NCBI GenBank assembly: GCA_900765525.1
Contig: CAAFRY010000326.1
Coordinates: forward strand, 1-12,883
Reading direction: 5' to 3'
Origin: an uncultured Blautia sp.
GTDB lineage: Bacteria; Bacillota; Clostridia; Lachnospirales; Lachnospiraceae
DNA: 12,883 nt
Shown here: piece after piece, positions 7,661-12,883 of the stretch
Layout of the letters: each line of letters starts with the position of its first letter
Position numbering within the stretch: position 1 is the stretch's first letter
Made by a program: the position numbers and the translations under genes
The notes under the pieces: generated by a model
The model's input: the letters and a program-made list of their open reading frames with translations, nothing else
Database searches by the model: none
Told to the model about the DNA's origin: nothing

Positions 7661-7700
7661 AAATAAAAAAGCTGCCACATTTTTAGCTTTATGCGGCGGC
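7661..7700 (-). terminator. Intrinsic terminator between the 6S-like RNA and galM
   Basis: On the minus strand, GCCGCCGCAT (7700-7691) pairs with ATGTGGCAGC (7680-7671), with 9 of 10 positions matched, around a 10-nt A-rich loop. Six U residues and then AUUU follow. It ends the 6S-like transcript and lies 28 nt upstream of the galM start codon. Confidence 0.88.
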
Positions 7701-7710
7701 TCTCTCATTT

Positions 7711-7902
7711 CTCTTTTTGTCCCAAGGTGCCGTTTCCCATCTTCTGACTCCTAGCCTAGGCCAGGTGGGCAACCGCAACCAGTCCGCTGTCTTCCGCTGC
7801 GCAATGACGGCCTGACATTGAAGCTGGCGATATAGGAATCCCGTTTAAAGTAATGTAGGTTCAAAAATAAATGGGAGTCTCGAACACCCCAGGACTTATC
7901 AC
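7711..7902 (-). ncRNA. ssrS: 6S RNA (RNA polymerase-binding regulatory RNA)
   Basis: 6S RNA imitates an open promoter and sequesters housekeeping RNA polymerase, mainly in stationary phase. The approximately 190-nt transcript folds as a rod. The closing stem GTCCTGGGGTG (7895-7885) pairs over all 11 positions with CACCTTGGGAC (7729-7719), including G-U pairs. A second helix pairs TCCCAT (7876-7871) with ATGGGA (7740-7735). A large open bubble follows around TTTTTGAACCTACATTAC, and the apical stem is CAATG/CATTG (7820-7816 and 7806-7802). The closing stem, the central bubble and the GAACCTACA...GGGATTCC sequence resemble Bacillota 6S RNAs as I recall them. It has its own promoter and terminator and no open reading frame. 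The ends are approximate to within a few nt. The assignment rests on structure and remembered consensus, not a covariance search. Confidence 0.82.
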
Positions 7903-7908
7903 GCTTTC

Positions 7909-7937
7909 ATTATACTCTAGTATATGGATAATTTCAA
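7909..7937 (-). promoter_or_regulatory. Sigma-A-type promoter of the 6S-like RNA
   Basis: TTGAAA (7937-7932) and a perfect TATAAT (7914-7909) are separated by 17 bp, which predicts a start near 7902. It is the strongest promoter in this gene-free stretch. Because no other is seen before galM, it may also supply read-through transcripts to the genes downstream. Confidence 0.9.
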
Positions 7938-8013
7938 CAAAAATGCGCAGATTATGTCAGAAAAAAATACCATTTTGATAGACTCTATTCTATTTTCGGC
8001 AATATAGGCAAAT

Positions 8014-8805
8014 TTATTGACAATTCTTCGTTTTACATCCAGCCTGCAAATATTCCATACAAATACTCCGTATTTCTTCCATGGCCCGGGCTGCTTTTTC
8101 CTCTCTGTAAACCATCCGGTCAATATTATTATTTATGTAATCATGCTCCAGAATATACCGGAAGCTGGAAGAAAAATTCAAATCAAAAATAAAGGCCAGG
8201 TAAGAAATCCACATATCCAAATGGGTCTTCCTCTCTCCTCTCAGAAGACACCTGTGATTTCTCACTGCATCCAATACCTGAGGGGAAACCTGCTCTCTCT
8301 CCACTACTTCCTTGGACACATCAAAATGAGCCTCCAGGCTTTCCGTTGCCTTTACCCTGAAATTATCCAGCTTATCTGCATCTCTGATAATCCTACAGTG
8401 CAGCAGAATCCTTTCCTCCTCCATATCCGGAAGTTCATAGGCAGAGTGCCAGGCAATAGCCTGACGGATAATTTGGTCAAATTCTCTGGTTTTGATAAAC
8501 TCCTGAATCCTGCCCTCCTGGAACAGCACCTGTACACCAAAGGAGGCATGGTCAAACCTATTGTCATCATAGCTGTTAAATTGTCTGAGCTGTTCAAACC
8601 TTCCAATATCATGAAGCAAAGCAATGAGAAGGGCCAGCTCATGGTCCTCCTCATTTATTTTTTCCTGGGTGCAGATATAATCCGCCGCCTCTACCACACA
8701 AAAGGTATGCACCTTCTTTAGATGAATCTTCGGGTCCTTTTGGTCATAATCCTCCAGGTAACGGCGAAAACTGTTTTTTGCAAAGGTTAAATCTATTTTT
8801 CCCAT
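8014..8805 (-). CDS. HD-domain metal-dependent phosphohydrolase
   Basis: This is a soluble 263-residue member of the HD superfamily, which hydrolyses phosphate esters of nucleotides or related compounds. The metal-binding set is visible as H33 (KKVHTF), H65-D66 (LLHDIGRFEQ) and D142 (IIRDADKLDNF). Extra histidines at H86 (FDHASFG) and H120 (AWHSAYE) are conserved in many HD enzymes. The predicted secondary structure is almost all helical. No partner domain is present (no GGDEF, RelA synthetase, PAS or response-regulator part), so a specific substrate cannot be named. Its ATG (8805) shares the A of the thrC stop codon in a TAATG overlap, with GGGGAT in the thrC tail as the ribosome binding site, so translation is probably coupled to thrC. 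Function beyond the superfamily is unknown. Confidence 0.92.
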   Translation of the reverse strand: MGKIDLTFAKNSFRRYLEDYDQKDPKIHLKKVHTFCVVEAADYICTQEKINEEDHELALLIALLHDIGRFEQLRQFNSYDDNRFDHASFGVQVLFQEGRIQEFIKTREFDQIIRQAIAWHSAYELPDMEEERILLHCRIIRDADKLDNFRVKATESLEAHFDVSKEVVEREQVSPQVLDAVRNHRCLLRGERKTHLDMWISYLAFIFDLNFSSSFRYILEHDYINNNIDRMVYREEKAARAMEEIRSICMEYLQAGCKTKNCQ

Positions 8806-10298
8806 TATTTTTGAATCCCCAGTATCTCTTTTACAATTTCCGGCATGTGTTCCGGGTCTGTCACCCTATTGTGACGCACAGGAGCTGTACGGATTTCCTG
8901 GATAGCCTTTGGAAGCATCACTCCGGAAAGCTCCTGAAGCTGGTCTGCCAGAGTAAAATCATCCATATCTTCGTACTTAGAATCAATGGCAGTCATAACG
9001 CTTCTTGTAAATTTATAAGGGCTGGCCGTAGAAGCAATGATTGTTTTTGTCTTGTCCTTGCTGTCTGCCAGATACTTTCCATATACAGCTGCAGCCACTG
9101 CCGTATGAGTATCCAGTATATAATGGTTTTTCTCAAAGAAATCCCGGATAGTCTGGGCCGTCTCCTCCTCTGTGGCGTAATTGCCGTAAAACTCCCTAAG
9201 CCCTTCCTTCATGGTCTCTGTAATCTCATAACGGCCATCCTTAGTCAGAGCTTCCATCATCTCTCTGTTTTTCCGGCTGTCACTGCCGGCAATGCGGTAA
9301 ATCAGCCTTTCCAGGTTACTGGAAATCAAAATATCCATAGAAGGTGAGGAAGTCAGAACAAATTCTCTGTTCTTGTCATAACAGCCGGTCTGGAAAAAGT
9401 CATACAGTACCTTATTTTCATTGGAAGCACAGATAAACTTTCCATAGGGAATTCCCATCTGCTTTGCATAAAAAGCCGCCAGGATGTTTCCGAAATTTCC
9501 CGTTGGCACTACTGCGTTAATCTCTTCCCCGGCCTGAATTTCTCCTCTCTGAAGAAGTTTCATATAGGCATACACATAGTAAACCACCTGAGGCACCAGC
9601 CGCCCGATATTGATGGAGTTTGCAGAGGAGAACTGGAAGCCTGCCTGTCCAAGCTCTTCGGCCAGCTCCTTATCATTAAACATTTTCTTCACACCGGTCT
9701 GAGCGTCATCAAAATTTCCGGTAATTCCCACTACATAAGTGTTCTCCCCCTTCTGGGTCACCATCTGCTTTTCCTGAACCGGGCTGACTCCGTTCTTGGG
9801 ATAAAATACAATAATTCTGGTTCCCGGAACATCTGCAAAGCCTGCCATAGCCGCCTTACCAGTATCTCCTGAGGTTGCGGTGAGAATCACTATCTCGTTT
9901 TCCACACGGTTCTTTTTAGCAGCCGTAGTCATTAAGTAGGGAAGAATGGACAGAGCCATATCTTTAAAGGCAATGGTAGGCCCATGGAAAAGCTCCATAA
10001 TATAAGCTTCCCCTTCCTTTACCAGAGGAACAATCTCCTCTGTGTCAAACTTACTGTCATAAGCTCCGGCTATACAAGCCTTCAGCTCCTCCTCTGTAAA
10101 ATCAGTGAGAAAGCGGCTCATAACCTGATAGGCAACTTCCTGATAACTCATCTGGGAAAGCTGCTCCAGGGGAATCTCAAGCTTTGGAATCTCCTGGGGC
10201 ACAAACAAACCGCCGTCCTCTGACAGACCCTTTAAAATAGCCTGAGAGGCTGTTATCATATCTCCGGTTCCTCTTGTACTTTTATATAATACCTGCAT
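8805..10298 (-). CDS. thrC: Threonine synthase
   Basis: This PLP-dependent enzyme converts O-phospho-L-homoserine to L-threonine, the last step of threonine synthesis, in the cytoplasm. At 497 residues it is the longer fold type II form found in many Clostridia, enterobacteria and fungi, rather than the approximately 350-residue Bacillus form. The N-terminal YKSTRG (5-10) is typical. K112 in FHGPTIAFKD (104-113) is the expected Schiff-base lysine. SGDTGKAA (143-150) is the PLP phosphate-binding loop, and VPTGNFGNILA follows in the central domain. The ATG at 10298 has AAAGGA about 8 nt upstream. The gene starts 15 nt after the SleB-like stop and overlaps the HD gene by one base. No attenuator or T-box of its own is seen, so expression probably comes from further upstream. 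Confidence 0.97.
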   Translation of the reverse strand: MQVLYKSTRGTGDMITASQAILKGLSEDGGLFVPQEIPKLEIPLEQLSQMSYQEVAYQVMSRFLTDFTEEELKACIAGAYDSKFDTEEIVPLVKEGEAYIMELFHGPTIAFKDMALSILPYLMTTAAKKNRVENEIVILTATSGDTGKAAMAGFADVPGTRIIVFYPKNGVSPVQEKQMVTQKGENTYVVGITGNFDDAQTGVKKMFNDKELAEELGQAGFQFSSANSINIGRLVPQVVYYVYAYMKLLQRGEIQAGEEINAVVPTGNFGNILAAFYAKQMGIPYGKFICASNENKVLYDFFQTGCYDKNREFVLTSSPSMDILISSNLERLIYRIAGSDSRKNREMMEALTKDGRYEITETMKEGLREFYGNYATEEETAQTIRDFFEKNHYILDTHTAVAAAVYGKYLADSKDKTKTIIASTASPYKFTRSVMTAIDSKYEDMDDFTLADQLQELSGVMLPKAIQEIRTAPVRHNRVTDPEHMPEIVKEILGIQK

Positions 10299-10313
10299 TG
10301 TTTTATCCTTTCT

Positions 10314-11159
10314 TTAGGGATACGTATAAAAATCATGAACTCCGTGGTTGAATAAAAACTTTAAATCCCTTTTAAACCAGGCCACATTGTCTTTGTCCGC
10401 ATAAGCTTCTTCTACAAAGAACAAGGCACCCTGGGAATAATCCTCCCCGTCTATAGCCCGGTTCACAGCCTCTCTGGTATCCTGGGAAACGGTTACCGTA
10501 TGAATTCTTCCGTCTGCAGTGGGAGAAAACTGAATGCTTCCCCCTGTGTTCTGCCATACTACCTCTGTAACCGTAGAGGGAAAATTAGGACTTTTTATCC
10601 GGTTAAAGATTACATTGGCCACCAATATTTTCCCCTTAGTATCTTCCCCGCCAGCTTCGGCCTCCACAATTTTCAGAAGTGTCTCATAATCCTGGTCCGA
10701 CATCGTAAGATACTGTTCCGATACGCCTATAGACTTTTCCTGAAGCATTTCCACCTCCTGGATTCCCTCTTGGGAAAAATCCAGGCTGGATTCCACCTCT
10801 CTGGGACTTACCCGCTGGCCAACCAGCACTACCTCAAAGGAAGTTCCCAGCCTCGCCACCTCTGTCCGGGTATCCTGGCTGGTCAAAACTCCTTGTATAA
10901 TGGTATCCAAACCCCAGATTTCATCTTCCTGGTCCCTGCTCTCCTTTTTCTCTTTCTTCTCCGCAGGAACTTCCTGATTTTTTCCCTGGGCATGGACGTT
11001 GTGGCAGGAAAAGGCCAGGGCCGCAACCGCAACCCCGCCTGCGATGTAAACAGCTTTTTCCCGCCTGCTTTTCCTGGATATTTTTTTTCTGCCAAGCCAT
11101 GCCTCAGCCTGCTTCATCAGGCTATGGATTCCGGCCAGAATTGTACAAATAATATTCAT
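10314..11159 (-). CDS. SleB/CwlJ-type cell-wall hydrolase, membrane-anchored
   Basis: This is a probable peptidoglycan lytic enzyme of the SleB/CwlJ (Hydrolase_2) family, whose best-known members degrade spore cortex during germination. In its 281 residues, a basic cytosolic N-terminus (23-36) precedes a hydrophobic segment (about 36-56) that could be an anchor or an uncleaved signal. A charged Lys/Glu linker (about 59-80) and a poorly conserved region follow. The catalytic domain is about 155-280, with IVEAEAGGEDTKGKILVANV beginning at 164, E168 aligning with the SleB catalytic glutamate, FNRIKSPNFP (185-194) and FSPTADGRI (211-219). No N-terminal SleB-type peptidoglycan-binding repeat is present, so it could act in vegetative wall turnover instead of germination. 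The ATG at 11159 has an AGGG-rich site upstream. It sits between leuA (55-nt gap) and thrC (15-nt gap). Confidence 0.92.
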   Translation of the reverse strand: MNIICTILAGIHSLMKQAEAWLGRKKISRKSRREKAVYIAGGVAVAALAFSCHNVHAQGKNQEVPAEKKEKKESRDQEDEIWGLDTIIQGVLTSQDTRTEVARLGTSFEVVLVGQRVSPREVESSLDFSQEGIQEVEMLQEKSIGVSEQYLTMSDQDYETLLKIVEAEAGGEDTKGKILVANVIFNRIKSPNFPSTVTEVVWQNTGGSIQFSPTADGRIHTVTVSQDTREAVNRAIDGEDYSQGALFFVEEAYADKDNVAWFKRDLKFLFNHGVHDFYTYP

Positions 11160-11197
11160 ACCCTATTCCCTTTAGTTACTGTTCATTTTTTATGGAA

Positions 11198-11216
11198 AAG
11201 CATTTTTGAAATGCTT
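11198..11216 (-). terminator. Short hairpin at the leuA stop codon, weak terminator at most
   Basis: AAGCATTT (11216-11209) pairs perfectly over 8 bp with AAATGCTT (11205-11198) around CAA. The stem begins inside the leuA stop codon, and only two more U residues follow. It is AT-rich with a short U-run, so partial attenuation between leuA and the hydrolase gene, or 3'-end protection, is more likely than full termination. Confidence 0.35.
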
Positions 11217-12870
11217 ATCTGTTATTGATAGCCGTCACTAAGGCATCTATAGATGCCCTGATAATATCCGGGTCCACACCTGCGCCCCAGGCCAGGCTGC
11301 CATCCGGCTTTTTGATTCCCACATAGGCAATAGCCTTGGAGCTTGAACTCTGTTCCAGAGCATGTTCCTGATAAGTCACCAAATCATACTGGAAATCATA
11401 AGCTTTTTTCAATGCATTGCTCACCGCATTGAGACGTCCGTTTCCAGATGCCTCCGTGGTAATCACCCTGCCGTTAAATGAAGAGGTTACCTGAGTCACA
11501 ATACCTCCGTCTTTCTGCTGGAAATGCACCTCTTTTATATCCAAAGGAGCTTTCACATTCTCGAAAGTCTTCTTGAAAAGTTCGAAAATTTCTTCCGGCA
11601 GCAATTCCTTCTGGGTATGGTCGGAAACAGCCTTGGCTGTATAACCCATGGCTTCTCTCATTTTTGCCGGAAGATTCAATCCGAATTTTGTCTCCAGAAT
11701 ATATCCTACGCCGCCTTTTCCGGACTGGCTGTTGATACGGATAACATCTGCATCATAGTTTCTTCCCACATCCTTCGGGTCGATAGGAAGATAAGGAACT
11801 GTCCAATGCTCTGGTTTCTTTTCTTCCAGCCAATGCATACCCTTGGCAATGGCATCCTGATGAGAACCGGAGAAAGCTGCAAATACCAAAGAACCGCTGT
11901 AAGGGCTTCTCTCACTGATTTTCATTCCGGTAAAGCTTTCATATTTCTCACAAATATCTGTCATATTGGAGAAATCCAGTTCCGGCTCCACGCCCTGGGA
12001 ATACATATTCAACGCCAGAGTTACAATATCCACATTTCCCGTCCGCTCGCCGTTTCCGAAAAGTGTACCCTCAATACGGTCTGCTCCGGCCAGAAGACCC
12101 ATCTCAGAATCTGCTACGCCGCAGCCTCTGTCATTGTGAGGATGAAGAGAAAGCACTACGTTTTCCCTGTATTTCAAGTTTTTGCTCATATACTCAATTT
12201 GGCTGGCATACACATGGGGCATGGAATGCTGCACCGTAACCGGCAAGTTGATGATAGCTTTTCTGTCTGCAGCAGGCTGCCATATATCTAAAACAGCATT
12301 GCACACCTCCAAAGCATATTCCGGTTCTGTACCGGTAAAGCTTTCCGGGCTGTACTCAAAGCGATAATTTTCATTAGCTTCCTCAGTCAGTTCCTTCAGC
12401 AATTTCGCTCCGTCCACGGCAATTTTCAGAATCTCTTCCTTAGACTTTTTGAACACCTGCTCCCTCTGGGCCAGGGAAGTAGAATTATATACATGGACAA
12501 TAACGTTTTTCGCCCCTTTGACCGCCTCAAAGGTTTTCTTGATAATATGCTCTCTGGCCTGGGTCAGCACCTGTATTGTCACGTCGTCAGGAATCAGATT
12601 TTCCTCTATCAGGGTACGCAGGAAGGTATACTCTGTCTCAGAAGCAGCGGGAAAGCCAACTTCAATTTCTTTAAATCCAATTTTCACCAGCATTTTGAAA
12701 AATTCGATTTTCTGCTGGAGGTTCATGGGAATCACCAGGGCCTGGTTGCCGTCCCGCAAATCCACGCTACACCAAATCGGTGCATGGTCTACATAATCCT
12801 TCTCGACCCAGTCTATACATTTTACCGGGGGAAGAAAATACTGCCTTTTATATTTACCGCAATTTTTCAT
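11215..12870 (-). CDS. leuA: 2-isopropylmalate synthase
   Basis: This enzyme condenses acetyl-CoA with 2-oxoisovalerate, the committed step of leucine synthesis, in the cytoplasm. The 551-residue length and N-terminus (FLPPVKCIDW, 12-21) match the LeuA2-type enzymes of Clostridia and Actinobacteria rather than the approximately 510-residue E. coli type. The TIM-barrel carries SVDLRDGNQAL (35-45, D37/R39/D40 region) and HPHNDRGCGVADSE (243-256, metal-binding H243 and H245), with GTLFGNGERTGNVD at 268-281. The C-terminal LeuA regulatory domain (about 430-551) is present, so leucine feedback is expected. The ATG at 12870 has GAGGAA about 7-9 nt upstream, at the very edge of the window. Any leader or promoter lies outside. 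The gene seems complete and leads the leuA-hydrolase-thrC-HD group. Confidence 0.97.
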   Translation of the reverse strand: MKNCGKYKRQYFLPPVKCIDWVEKDYVDHAPIWCSVDLRDGNQALVIPMNLQQKIEFFKMLVKIGFKEIEVGFPAASETEYTFLRTLIEENLIPDDVTIQVLTQAREHIIKKTFEAVKGAKNVIVHVYNSTSLAQREQVFKKSKEEILKIAVDGAKLLKELTEEANENYRFEYSPESFTGTEPEYALEVCNAVLDIWQPAADRKAIINLPVTVQHSMPHVYASQIEYMSKNLKYRENVVLSLHPHNDRGCGVADSEMGLLAGADRIEGTLFGNGERTGNVDIVTLALNMYSQGVEPELDFSNMTDICEKYESFTGMKISERSPYSGSLVFAAFSGSHQDAIAKGMHWLEEKKPEHWTVPYLPIDPKDVGRNYDADVIRINSQSGKGGVGYILETKFGLNLPAKMREAMGYTAKAVSDHTQKELLPEEIFELFKKTFENVKAPLDIKEVHFQQKDGGIVTQVTSSFNGRVITTEASGNGRLNAVSNALKKAYDFQYDLVTYQEHALEQSSSSKAIAYVGIKKPDGSLAWGAGVDPDIIRASIDALVTAINNR

Positions 12871-12883
12871 TTTTCAATTCCTC

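Noticed and set aside
7961..8013. Possible terminator after the HD gene
   Set aside because: A run of seven U residues is present (7967-7961), but the preceding stems are only about 5 bp and A/U-rich, too weak to call.
7917..8123. Minus-strand open frame of 68 codons at the end of the HD gene
   Set aside because: It overlaps the HD gene in another frame and runs into the 6S promoter; no ribosome binding site or recognisable features.
8017..8721. Plus-strand open frame of about 230 codons opposite the HD gene
   Set aside because: Antisense shadow of a gene with an intact HD motif set; no family resemblance in its translation and no ribosome binding site.
10500..11228. Plus-strand open frame of about 240 codons opposite the SleB-like gene
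   Set aside because: Antisense to a gene with a good catalytic domain; the hydrophobic stretches come from reading charged linker codons in reverse.
11524..12291. Plus-strand open frame of about 255 codons opposite leuA
   Set aside because: Antisense shadow produced by codon usage in leuA; no recognisable protein features.

Overview
The window looks like ordinary chromosome from a Gram-positive anaerobe of the Clostridia, most likely a Lachnospiraceae gut commensal. Four things suggest this: a T-box-controlled pheST operon, SpoIID- and SleB-type spore and cell-wall proteins, strong AGGAGG ribosome binding sites, and moderate base composition with C-rich sense-strand third positions. The genus cannot be fixed from sequence alone. 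All eight convincing protein genes and both RNA elements lie on the minus strand, so transcription runs from high to low coordinates. There are no transposases, phage genes, CRISPR arrays, tRNAs or rRNAs.

In transcription order, the first group (12870 to 8014) is leuA (2-isopropylmalate synthase), a SleB-like membrane-anchored cell-wall hydrolase, thrC (threonine synthase) and an HD-domain phosphohydrolase. The gaps are 55 nt, 15 nt and a 1-nt stop/start overlap, so thrC and the HD gene are almost certainly cotranscribed and the whole group may form one operon.

Next is a gene-free stretch (8013 to 7633). It holds a strong sigma-A-type promoter, an approximately 190-nt rod-like RNA that I call 6S RNA, and an intrinsic terminator. 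Immediately behind the terminator are galM (aldose 1-epimerase), a long SpoIID/LytB-domain protein and a YihY/BrkB-family membrane protein. No separate galM promoter is visible.

The last group is a phenylalanine T-box leader (3952 to 3697) and pheS-pheT. Its consensus promoter has a -35 box overlapping the yihY stop codon. Between the T-box terminator and pheS lie about 130 nt of structured sequence, including a perfect 16-bp-arm hairpin. Right after pheT is another inverted repeat with alternative pairings. These two elements and the 6S-galM junction are the least routine parts of the window.

I found no new multi-gene system. The genes are housekeeping (amino-acid synthesis, tRNA charging, sugar mutarotation) mixed with envelope and sporulation functions. 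The points worth following up are regulatory RNA structures and possible dispersed repeats.
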